Positions 35,613 to 46,451 of a DNA stretch of 64,000 bases are shown piece by piece. The notes under the pieces were generated by a model, which was given only the letters and a program-made list of their open reading frames with translations, had not been told where the DNA came from and ran no database searches. Source of the stretch: Boswellia sacra (lineage: Eukaryota; Streptophyta; Magnoliopsida; Sapindales; Burseraceae); the NCBI GenBank assembly GCA_013180625.2, contig SNVD02010473.1, positions 3,348,001-3,412,000 on the forward strand. The letters run 5' to 3'. Made by a program: the position numbers and the translations under genes. Each line of letters begins with the position of its first letter. Position 1 is the stretch's first letter.

Positions 35613-36440
35613 TTCAAGAATGTTGATTTTTGGGAGAAGTAAATATGTAGAATCTATGCAATATTGAGAGAGACCTTACAACTTGAACAATATAAATAAC
35701 AATATAAATATGGATGATGAGAAGACTTGAAAGAACAACTTGGTGGATAATTATATATGTGAATAAAAATGTTTACGTATATTATGAAGATTTGTTTGCA
35801 TGGCATTGAGTACTATATGATTACTACTACTACTCCACTTCTTGGTGGTAAAACATCAAAATAAAAAAGTAAAATCAGAATATATCTAATAAGATATAGA
35901 TGGACCAATCAAAAGGTGTTCTGAATTTGTGAGAACATGCTTAGATTTCGGTGGGTTATTATAGCAGCAAATTAACTGGAGTTTCTTGGCTAGCTTGCCA
36001 GCTAGTATTTCAAAGGGATGGCTACAGTTTTTCATCTTCGTGCAAGCTAGGATATTTGAATCTTCTTAAGCTTTTGATGACCTCTTAACTAATCGACAAT
36101 TTTATGTTAACAATTTACGCTGTGAAATGAATGATGGTCGTCGCCAATTTTATATATATGTATATAAGGTTGAATGCTTTAACAAAAACCTTTTAAGGAA
36201 ATCTTGACATAAATTTTGAGTCATTTGTCTCATTTTATCCAATAATTAAGATATAATTGATGAGTTGCATATCATCAAATATGATATTTTAACTTTAAAT
36301 CTCAATAATTTGATTTGAAGTTTGATTGCATTAAGAGGGATTATAAATATGTTGTAATTATAGTATTATTCTTATGAGTTTTATGATTCGATCTCAAACC
36401 GATTAGATTCGTTTCAAGCTTTATTATTATATGGATGAAC

Positions 36441-36602
36441 AATGCTATACTTACAAAGACTTTATACAAAGTTGATGTGACACCGCTAACTCAATGCTAC
36501 ATGACGTATTAACATTTATTACATTAATAATTCATATTAGTCTTTCCATTCAATTGATGTCACGTCAATTTTGTATACAAACTTTATAAATGTAGTACTA
36601 TT
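36441..36602. mobile_element. MITE, diverged relative of the 31.5-kb element
   Basis: Ends are imperfect inverted repeats: left AATGCTATACTTACAAAGAC, right (read inward) AATAGTACTACATTTATAAA, both leading to TTGAxGTGACA. About 160 bp, no open frame. Confidence 0.65.
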
Positions 36603-37232
36603 GTAATTCTAAATATTCAAATTAGAAAAATAATGATAATAATAATAATAATTCGATTAGAAAAATGATACTTTATTCTACTCGGAACACAACTATAAGA
36701 TAGTAGAACACTCATTATAAACAATTGTAATTCATAGAAGTTAGAACAGACCTGAAAATCTATTGTGTCTCCACCGCGGGAAACGATTAGGAGAAGGAAT
36801 GGGAAATTGACTGTTAACAGTTGGAGGGTTATTGTTTGTGTCTAATTCAATGAGATATTGACTTACTTTGAGCCAGTACTTAAGGGTTCAATGTTAATAT
36901 CCTAACCAAATTTATTTAATTAATTTCATGAGAAAATCAAATGAATCTGTTTCTTCGAATTTATAATTTTAATTAAATCCCTTGTTGCTAATATTTTTAA
37001 GATTAGTTTTCCTCTTTTAAATGATTTTATTGTTATTTTCATAATTAGATATGATTAGGAGAGTGTAATTACCGAATTAATTTATTGCATTTAGTGATTT
37101 GATATATTAAATAATAATAAGAGTTTTCACATAGAATAATGCTAAATTTGTTAAATAAAACATCCAACTTCTTACTTAATATGGTAGATGCTTTTTATAT
37201 GATCAATTAATATAAAATCAATGGTGGAATAT

Positions 37233-37563
37233 TAGGCCTTGTTTGTTTGTGTATTCTAAATTTTTTTTTCTGAAAATATATATTTTTAATATATTTAAAT
37301 CAATATGAAACATATATCATTTTCAAAATTAAAAATTTTTTTAAAAACAAATCACTTGTTCTTTATCAAATTTTAAAAACAAAAACTCACAATACATTTA
37401 GGTTTTGTTTGTTTGTGTATTCCTAAAATTGTTTTTTGAAAATATACATTTTTCAATATGTTTAATCAATATCAACGACATATAATTTTTAAATTTAAAA
37501 AAATAATGTGTTTAAACCAACCACATGTTCTCATCCACTTTTAAAAATAAAAACTCAAAATAC
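37233..37563. repeat. Two tandem copies of a 165-bp AT-rich element
   Basis: Copies 37233-37399 and 37400-37563 both begin AGG-TTGTTTGTTTGTGTATTC and end AAAAACTCA-AATACA. The GTTTGTTTG start is common in short hAT-derived plant elements, so a tandem MITE is the likely origin. It interrupts sequence that is continuous at about 58600. Confidence 0.6.
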
Positions 37564-37639
37564 ACTGATTTAATTCTTCATTCATATATATCTTATAGAA
37601 AGTACATATGTAATATCATGTTTAATGTAAATAATTGCT

Positions 37640-38150
37640 ACGGGGGATTCACAGTTCACACACAGGAAATATAATTATAGAAGTAAAGATTTTGTCTCTT
37701 TCTTGATATAATCATTCTTAATAGTATTAGTTGGTGTGACATTGCAATCATGTATGCCCTTAATTGATTTTCCAATGAGCTGGAAAAATAGGTTGGCTTT
37801 TCGTTATCATGTAACAACAATAATCTTTTTCTTCTTTCTTTGCCTCTTTTTAATATACTTCCAGTAGTGTGCTCAAATATTGGCCACCTTCGTCCAATAT
37901 CGTAATGTCATCCTTTGTGAAGTTCATAGTGACATATGTGTCTTTTATGGATCATATGTTTATAATCTCAAGTTGATTATTTTTGCTTGTGTAAAATTTA
38001 ATTATTAACAAGTGCTTCTACTGTTAGATGTTGGAACATGATAATTGGATATGAATATCAAATCAATCACTTTCAAGATTAAATCCTTGGTTAATTAACC
38101 TAACTGTCATTTTATAACTTTAATAAAAGGTCCTGTCCCACTCAAAAGAA
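37640..38150. repeat. A-type 3'-flank module, copy 1 (downstream of TBL-5)
   Basis: Landmarks: TTTGTCTCTTTCTTGATATA, GTGCTCAAAT, AATGTCATCCT, AACAAGTGCTTCTA, CAAATCAATCACTTT. Other copies: 40345-40820 and 58700-59260. Confidence 0.75.
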
Positions 38151-38761
38151 TATTTGATCTATCTAGATTTGTTTCGCTTGATATTCAAGTCATCAAATAG
38201 TCTGACTTTTAATATTTATTTAATTTTAATAGTAATTATCTTTAATAATAATAAAAAACAGTTAAATATTTTGTTGAGAATTCTCTAGGTACTCGATAGG
38301 TGAGAAATATTTATGTAGGATAGATTCACAAGTCACTTTGCTGTTTTGGTGAATCTAAATACTGACAAATGCTCATGCATGAGTTCGAAATAAAATGATA
38401 AAGAGAGATAACTCATATATTTATCTAATCACATAAATAATTAGACATATCACTTCAACGAAATAACATGTTTTCTTACATGAGATTAAAATACTTGGTT
38501 AAGTTTGTATAAAGAGAAGGCTTATCATATTTGTTTTTAATTGTTTTAGTCGAACAATTAATGTTAATTAGCCTCTTTGTAACTCAACCCCCTCATTCTC
38601 CTTTAGAGCTCTGTCTCTCTGATCTTATGGTATGTTAGAAAAGGAAGTACAAATACTCTTTTGTGTAAACATTATCTCATCATCAGCACATCTGAAAGTT
38701 CATAAGAAGTTGAAATATATATATATATTCTTGCATTTTTTTAAATAGATTAAAAATGGAA

Positions 38762-38802
<41 letters not shown>

Positions 38803-38888
38803 TTTACAGGGTAACAAAAATCCATCCGGGAGTTTCAAGTACATAAATAAAAAAAATCTGTACCTAAATTATATCAATGCATTTTTAA
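38150..38888. other. 3' flank of TBL-5
   Basis: Non-coding. The stretch 38570-38715 (CAACCCCCTCATTCTCC, GAGCTCTGTCTCTCTGA) matches the 3' flanks of TBL-1 and TBL-6, and a TA microsatellite lies just before the gene end. Confidence 0.6.
38764..38799. repeat. (TA)n microsatellite
   Basis: About 17-18 TA units 90 bp from the TBL-5 stop codon, absent from the same flank of TBL-1 and TBL-6. Confidence 0.95.
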
Positions 38889-40244
38889 TTAGCTCCCCTT
38901 CCAACTTTCAATCTTCAACATATAAAGCAAAAACTCATTCCATGTGTCAATGGGGCCTGGCAAGCACCAGTGAACACAATCATTTACGGTTGCATTCTTA
39001 TTACTAAAGGAGTGTCCATAATGGTTTGGATGTCCATCTGGCCTTAGCAACATAATTTCTGTAGTATCAAGCAACCGAAATTTCAATCCCCGTTTCATCC
39101 CTTCTTTCTCAGCAGCTCTTAGTTCCTCCACTTGTTTAAGTAGAACTCCAACTCACACCCACCTAAATGCATTTCTTGGCTTGTAAATGGCCTTGTTCTC
39201 GCACAGTTTCCTCCCTTGCTCCAATCACCATTCTCGAAGTGAGAAGGAGAAAAGGTCCTCAGAAATGTGATACCCTTGTAGTTCTTCAGTCTCTGAAGCG
39301 TTCTAAATGCAGTTCGAAAGGCCACTCTGTAGCCATAGTAAGTGGTAATTGTTATCATGTTGTTTATATTGCAGTTATAGCATCCAATGACTTGACTATT
39401 CTCATAATATATGACTGGGCGATAGAACCATTGTCCAGCTGAAATGATCACGAAGTCAAAACTTTCAACTTGACTCACCCATGCCTCATCAGCTTCATCT
39501 AAGTAGAGATTCATGAGGTTGTTTGGGGAATGACCATTTGGATCTGCATCACTAGCCTTGACCAAGTACGGGGACCATAGTGTTGCTAAAGTGAATCTGT
39601 ACCCAGCATAGTACCATCGTTTAAAATAATCTGTGTTTGAAGAGTACTTATGAGAAATATCCTGAGGATAAGCCACCTGAAAGATAATATTGAATGGGAT
39701 ATTCTTATTAGACTGTGAAGAATGAAAAATATGTTAATTAACGACTAATAATTCTAATGAAATTGAACCACATGCTTACACTGGCTAAGAGGCACAACAA
39801 GGATTGCATCTGGTTCCTCCCCACAGAGTCCCCAACAAATGCCATTGACTTCCCTCGAACTAGCTCCAAGAACTGAACTGGATTGAACAAAGGTAGCTCG
39901 CATTCATCTGGTTTCCATCTCCACTTCATGAACTCTGTGTCAGGTCTTCCAAACTTCATGCAATTATGCTGATCGATGATCAGACGGCAACTCTTGTTTG
40001 TGTAGTACGGCCCTTTGGGGTAAGGAACCCATTGTCCACTGAAGATATCGCATTTCTTCTGTAATTCCATGCCTCTCGCATTAATGCTGCTGCTATATGA
40101 CAATAATGGTGGGTGTGAATTGTCCGTAAAGAGAAAGACAATGGTGAGGAGAATCGAGATGAGGCTGAAAGCGAGTAAGAAAAGCTTTTTTGGGGTGTTG
40201 TGATTGTTGTTATTCCCATTGAGCTCATTGGTATAAGCCTTCAT
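38889..40244 (-). pseudogene. TBL-5: subtype A TBL gene with a 1-bp frameshift
   Basis: Exons 39780-40244 and 38889-39676 with a 103-bp phase-0 intron; closest to TBL-1. Exon 1 is intact with the anchor (LFLLAFSLISILLTIVFLFT) and FVGDSVGRNQMQSL. In exon 2 one base is missing at about 39135-39138 compared with TBL-1 (TTAAACAAG instead of TTGACACAAG on the coding strand). The frame then ends after FYLNKWRN, about 340 residues in, while the rest ([13 protein letters not shown] through [15 protein letters not shown]) stays open in the next frame. The truncated product would keep the Ser but lose the DxxH motif. A recent loss, or a sequencing error in this one position. Confidence 0.85.
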
Positions 40245-40280
40245 GGTGTTGTGTCATAAATTTTCAGCTTTTCGGACGCA

Positions 40281-40290
40281 ATTTATATAA
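40281..40290 (-). promoter_or_regulatory. Putative TATA box of TBL-5
   Basis: Minus strand TTATATAAAT about 40 bp before the start codon, at the same place as the TBL-1 TATA box. Confidence 0.45.
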
Positions 40291-40344
40291 TACAGTTTAT
40301 TTTTTTAACATGAATGATGTTATTAATTTTTTTTTAACAAATGT

Positions 40345-40820
40345 GGACCAACACCCAACAAATATAATTATAGAAATAAAGAATTTGTCCCTTTCTTGAT
40401 ATAATCATGTTAGTTGGTATGACATAGCCATCATATCCATATATAGTTAATTGATTTTCTAATTAGCTGAAAAAATTGGTTGCCTTTCATTATCGTGTAA
40501 CAACATAATATTCTTCTTATTTCTTTATATACTTGTTGTAGTGTACTCAAATTGCCAACTTTGTCCAATGTCGTAATATATTCTTTATTGCGAAGATTTC
40601 AGCGCCATACACGTGTTTATGAATCATACATTTATATTCTCAATTTGATTTTTGCTTATACATAAAATTCCATAAACAAGTGCTTCTAAAATTAGAATTA
40701 ATTGGAACAGTATATTTGGCTATCAATATCAAATCAACCACTTTTAAGATTAAAACTTTGGTTAATTATTATAACTTCAATAAAGGTGCTATCTGCCCCA
40801 CTTATAAAAGCAATTTTGCT
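40345..40820. repeat. A-type 3'-flank module, copy 2 (downstream of TBL-6)
   Basis: Same landmarks as 37640-38150 (TTTGTCCCTTTCTTGATATA, GTACTCAAAT, AACAAGTGCTTCTA). It runs on through TTGGTTGTTTATGTAGGTTT, which is also found at about 59230. Confidence 0.75.
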
Positions 40821-41599
40821 TATGGACATAAATTAATTGGTTGTTTATGTAGGTTTGTGTCGGTTGACAGTACTCGTACCTATAAAATTATTTCTAATGG
40901 TAATTATCATTAATAATAATGATGATGATCTTGATGATAAGCAGTTATATATTAGATGGAATTCTTTGTATTTGATAGATGAAAAAGACTTATGTAGTCA
41001 AGTCATTTTGCTGATTCGACAAGCTATTCAATTAAATATTGATAAATACTCATGGACGAGTTGAGAAAATGGAAAAAGAAATGACAACTCAAGATTTCTA
41101 TTGAAATAAATGATGACAAATTATTGTGGGTAGTTATGAAAATATAGGAAAAAACAGGACAACTTGATATTAAAGTTTGACGAAGAAATTTGATTTGAAT
41201 GCTTTCGATATATAGCCGAGTATAGATAATAGACATATCATTTCTACGTAATGATATGGTATATCTCACGTAAGTATTTTTCTGCGTAATGTTAATTAGC
41301 CTCTTTTTAACTCAACCCCCTCATTCTCCCTCTGAGCTCTGTCTCTCTGACCTCATAGTAATATGCAGTTTCTAGCAGAAAATTAAGGAATTACAAGATA
41401 CTTATTTACTCTTCACGTAAACATTATCTCATTATCATATTTATCACACTTCAAAGTACATAAGACTTGTAAGAAAAATATTAAATTCTTGCAATTTCTT
41501 TGAAATTAAATTATAAACAAAAGGACCAATGTACAGGAAACAAAATTTATCCGGGAGTTTCAAGTACTAAAATAAATTAAAATCTTCATCTAATTTATA
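40821..41599. other. 3' flank of TBL-6
   Basis: Non-coding; 41297-41465 repeats the CAACCCCCTCATTCTCC/GAGCTCTGTCTCTCTGACC stretch of the TBL-1 and TBL-5 flanks. Short open frames here are not supported. Confidence 0.6.
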
Positions 41600-44292
41600 T
41601 CAAGAAGCATTTTTAATTGGCTTCTCCCCGCTGCTTTCAATCTCTCGCATATAAAGCAAAAGCTCATTCCATGTGTCAATAAGGCCTGGTAGGCACCAGT
41701 GAACACATTCATTTACGGTTGCATTCTTATTTCTAAAGGATTGTCCACACTGGTTTGGATGTCCATCTGGCCTCAGCAACATAATTTCTGTAGTATACTG
41801 CAACCGAAATTCCAATCCCCATTTCATCCCTTGCTTCTCTGCAGCTCTAAATTCTTCCACTTGTGTCAAGTAGAATTCCAAAGAATACCCATCTAACTGC
41901 ATTTCTTTAAATGGCCTCGTTCTCACACAGTTTCCTCCCATGTTCCAATCACCATTCTCAAAGTGCGCAGGAGAAAAGGTCCTTAGAAATGTGACACCCC
42001 TGTAGCTCTTCAGTCTCTGAAGGGTTATAAACGCTGCTCGAAATGCCATTCTGTAGCCACAGTAAGGGGTAATGGCTGTCATGTTTTTTATATTGCAGTT
42101 AAGGCATCCAATAACTTGACTGTAATATACCAGGGGGCGAGAGAACCAATGTCCAGCTGAAATGATCACGTGGTCAAATTTTCAACTACTCACCCATGCC
42201 TCATTAGCTTCATCTAAGTAGAGATTCATGAGGCTGTTGAGAGATTGACCATTAGGCTCTGCATCATTTGCTTTAACCAAGTGCGGGGACCAGAATGTTG
42301 CTAAAGTGAATGTGTAATCAGCATGGAACCATCGTTTGAAATAGCCTGGGTTTGATGAGTACTTATGAGAAAGATCCTGAGGATAAGCCACCTGAAAGAT
42401 ACAAGGGATCTTATTAGATTAGGTTCTAAGAATAATAAAATTAATGAAACTAAAAAGAGTAATTCTATTAAAATTCTATTAATTACCAAGATATAATTGT
42501 AATCTTGAAATATTTTTAAATAATCTTCATGAGCCTTAATTCGATTTCAAATATTCTTATAATACTATAAATAAACTATAATCTGATTTTAATTATGCTT
42601 ATCCTTCAATTTAACCTTTTAAATAAATTATTATTTAATTTTAATACTTATGGAATTCTTAAAAAAATTATATTTTTACATATCTTTAATTTAAAAATAA
42701 TATCAATGACACATAGAAAAAACTTTTTTATAATTTTAAAGTTAATAAATTATTTCTTCTTATATGTATCAACAAAACAATCAATCGAATAAATAAGTGT
42801 ATTAAGTACATGCAAAATCCTACTTGAAAAAGCTCGCCTATGAAATACCAAAGCTCTTCTTTACCAGTCAAATCCTGCTGAATCCAAAGGTTCATCGCAT
42901 CCGTGAAGGTCCGATCCAATGTGGACTTCAGATTCAGTCGACCATCTGACTAACTTTCTATAGGCAATCAAGCCACTAGGAAGCTCAACTTGGACCTTAA
43001 TAATTAAATTAATAAAGCCATAATTAAATTGTTGTTAGCAAAGCTACCTATAGAAGGTACCAACCTACTTCTTCTCCAAGAATTAAAGGTTAACATTATA
43101 TAAATACGTTTCAAGGGAAGCTCGTAGTAATTAGTCCACCCACTCAATCATTTTTGCTCAATTTTTAGTTTAAATATCTTTGTTTAGTCCTTAATTTAAA
43201 GCATTAAAGTGGTCATCTAGGTGAACCATCCTCATCTCATTTTTACTTCATCTTTTTAAAAGGGTGTAATTAGTGGATACAAAAAAATATATTAATGAGA
43301 AGACAAAATAAATATATATCTCAACCATTCATTAACATTAAAATCCACGTTTCAACATATGCTCAAAACCTGAACCAAAATTAGGTGATTAGATTAGGTG
43401 ATTCGATTATCCTAATTTCGTGTGCAAACCTTGCTAATGCCATTAACAATAACAACTTTTTACTGTAGAACAGAACATCATAAGCAATTTTGTCAGAAAC
43501 TTGGGTTTTGTACCAAAAAAAAAAAAAAAAAGAGTCTCCAATGTTCTTAGGCTATAATCCAAATAATTCAAACTTAAAAGTGTGCAAAATTCCACCCTAA
43601 CTTCAAAATTAAACTGAATAGGTTGAAATGAGTAACAATTTTTGCGAATTAGGTTAATTCTTAATTGTGCGAGCATTAATCAGAAGTTAAGTCCTTATTT
43701 TTTCTTGTTGATTATGAAAGTATGGTAAGCACTTTATGCAGAATACATGTATCTTAACGAGTAATGAAAGCACTTACACTTGCAAGGAAGCAATGATTGC
43801 ATTTGGTTCCTCCCCACAGAGTCCCCAACAAATGCCATTTTCTTCCCTCTAACCAGCTCCAAGAACTGAACTGGATCGAACAAAGGCAGCTCATATTCAC
43901 CTGGTTTCCACCTCCACTTCATGAACTCTGTATTAGGTCTTCCAGACTTCATGCAGTTATGCTGATCGACGATCAGACGACAACTCTCATTTGTGTAGTA
44001 CGGGCCTTTGGGGTCAGGAACCCATTGTCGACCGAAGATATCACAGTTCTTCTGTAATTCTTCTCAAAGCACTGGCATTAATGCTGCCATCATATGACAA
44101 AAATGGTACTTCACCGGGTTTCTTTCTGGGTCACCGGGCAGAGCGCACTTTGGTACTTCAGTAGGGCTGTCCGTAAAGAAAAAGACAATGGTGAGGAGAA
44201 TCAAGATGAAACTGAAAGCTCCAAGGAAAAAGCTTTTCCGCGGTGTTGTGATTGTTGTTATTTCCGTTGAGCTACTTGGTATAAGCCTTCAC
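41600..44292 (-). pseudogene. TBL-6: subtype A TBL pseudogene, multiply damaged
   Basis: Exon 1 remnant 43778-44292 and exon 2 remnant 41600 to about 42391. The start codon is GTG (44290-44292) where TBL-1 and TBL-5 have ATG. The stem has a 47-bp insertion bounded by the direct repeat TGGTACTTCA (44104-44113, 44151-44160) and a 5-bp deletion near 44063. Exon 1 ends with another 5-bp deletion, so MQSLL is followed by the wrong frame. In exon 2 small deletions create a TGA at 42182-42184 after NEAWVSS. GDS and DxxH codons ([27 protein letters not shown]) are still readable. The intron is swollen to about 1.4 kb by inserted DNA (about 42425-43735). Clearly a dead gene. Confidence 0.93.
42425..43735. 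other. Insertion in the TBL-6 intron with a coding-like patch
   Basis: About 1.3 kb absent from the introns of TBL-1 and TBL-5 (72-103 bp). Mostly AT-rich. The patch 42780-42930 on the minus strand reads RTFTDAMNLWIQQDLTGKEE and continues LWYFIGELFQ, with a possible splice donor (CAA/GTAGGA) at its end. It has protein-like composition but I do not recognise the family. Possibly a captured exon. Confidence 0.4.
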
Positions 44293-46451
44293 GGCGGTGT
44301 GTCATGAATTTTGAGCTTTGGAGGCAATTTATGTAGACAGTTTTTTTTTTTTTTTAATAAACATGAATAATATTATTTTTTAAAAAAATAGAGAGCCTTC
44401 AGTTGACTAACCAGAGCATTATCCTGCATGGCAATGGTGAACCATCAAATTGATTTAAAAAAAAAAACATCTAATTGATAAAAATTAAACAGCAATACTT
44501 TTTTCAAAAAATGCGTGCTTTTAAGATAAACATCAAATAGGCCACGTATTTGATCATTTGTAAATTAATTAAGCATTATTAAACCAATGAATGCCCCTGT
44601 AATGCAATGACCAATAACAGTTAGAAATCGTTGTAATTCCACTAGTAATTGCTGCTCTGTAATCCATAATATTAAATACTACTACTCCACCTCTTGATGC
44701 TGAAATAATATATATATATGGCTTATATTTTGCTTTACACTAGACAGGTGGACGAATAGCGGTAATAGTCAAAGTCAATGACGTCAACTAAAGCTTTCCT
44801 ATCATACGTAAACACATTTACTTTGATCCTTATATTGTATATTATTGATGGAGACGGAATATTTTTAACTTAAATTTTTTACTTAAATTGAGACAACATC
44901 CAATAATCCATTTACTTTGATCCAAAGGTCTAAATAAAGACTAAACTAGCATCTTAAATATTATTCAAACATAAATTAAAGTAAAATATTCTAAGGTGGC
45001 AATAAGAAATTAAGATGAGAAAACACAACTCTATTAAAAATTTTACTTTATTTTATTTATCTCGCTTTCTCTTTTGTCTTGGAAAGTATTGAAGAATAAA
45101 GCTATTATTAGGCCCTCATCTATTAAGTTAAGCTTTTAGATAAAGTAGTAAACTTAACATCATATCATAGTCATTTGATCTAGCGGTTTAATGTTTGAAT
45201 TCCCTCCACTACAAATTAAAAAAGAAATTATAATGACCCAAATAAAAAATGCAAAAGAGATTATAAGGTCCGGTTCATGTGCAAGAAAACACAAGGCCTT
45301 GCACTTCTATAATCTAACCCACACCTAATAGCTTAAGATTTTAGGTAAAGTGGTAAATTTAACAAGAACAAATCATAAATCTTCAAATAAATTGATTTCA
45401 AGTAAAACATTTTTATCAAAGATTTAAAAAAAAAGTAGGTAAAAGGAAAAAAAAATCTTGAAAGGCTTTATTTCTTCGGCTCCAAAATTCCTCAAGCTAT
45501 TAGCAACTGTACCACTAAAAAAGATATCGTTTTGATTGTGATGAAGAAAGCATTTATAGATGTTTTATTAGTTCTTTCTTGAAGGGCTGCGGAACATTTC
45601 TTGCATGTAGTGTGACATAAAAATGGAACTATTATTGGTTGACATTCTAAAATGGAAAGCTTACCCAGATGATTTTTTAATTTTTTTTTTTTAAGATAAA
45701 AGTTTTACTATAACTTCAGTTTGTTTTGAGATAAAAAACGATATCAACTTAATAAACTCCTTTTCCTTCTACCAAATTTCTAATAGCCATAGAACCCGAT
45801 TTCTTCTCCCTCAGTCCAAATCACTTGGCTTGTGATTAATCAAACCTTAATAAAATATTAGTTAATATATTTGCATGTAGTATATTATTCTCTTAGTCTT
45901 TGTTGATTTTTGCATTTATAAACAAGGTCAATCCAAATATATATATCTAGTGTGTCATTGAAGCATTCAAAAATAAATTTTATGATGGATTGTTTACAAA
46001 ACTAGACGTACGGGGATAGATAAAGATGTGTTTGATGATATTGATAAACCAATTTATTTCTTTAAAAAAAAAATTCGGGGACTTTTGTACTATCACTTAG
46101 ACCTACAACTTAATTCATTAGCGAACAATAACTTTAAAACTATAAAATCATATCAAAGATGGAAATATCAATGTACCAAATAAAATATAATAAATAAATG
46201 CTAGTATTTATTATTAAATTAAATACTCCCAAATTTTATTGTCGTTTGAACTTGCGGCCGCTTAAATTAAATATATATTGGATTTGATTCTTATTGAATT
46301 AATTTTCTATTGGTCAGAAATTCATACGTAAACAAACCAACTTATTTAACAGATTATTGGTAGAATGGATTGTAGCAGTTTCAAAATCAAGAAAATTGAT
46401 AATTACTTACGGAGAAAATAATCTACATCACCCTACATTATCTCTATGTAC
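44293..46451. other. Intergenic region between TBL-6 and TBL-7
   Basis: Contains the A-type 5'-flank module at about 44490-44665. The rest is AT-rich with poly-A/T runs and no supported gene. Confidence 0.6.
44490..44665. repeat. A-type 5'-flank module, copy 3 (upstream of TBL-6)
   Basis: Similar to 18410-18640 and 22045-22370: TTTAAGATAAACATCAAATA, AACCAATGAATGCCCCTGTA, TGCTGCTCTGTAATCCAT. Confidence 0.55.

Larger units (their letters stand above)
35613..38150. other. Region between TBL-4 and TBL-5
   Basis: The first 450 bp are a conserved B-type promoter flank (similar to about 55115-55560 upstream of TBL-8). Then comes AT-rich DNA with a MITE (36441-36602), a tandem element (37233-37563) and the start of the flank of TBL-5. 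The block TBL-4 to about 38150 corresponds to TBL-8 to about 59260. Confidence 0.65.

Noticed and set aside
37000..38150. Direct repeats resembling a CRISPR-like or satellite array
   Set aside because: The repeats are two tandem AT-rich MITE-like copies and segmental-duplication flanks; there is no regular repeat-spacer pattern.
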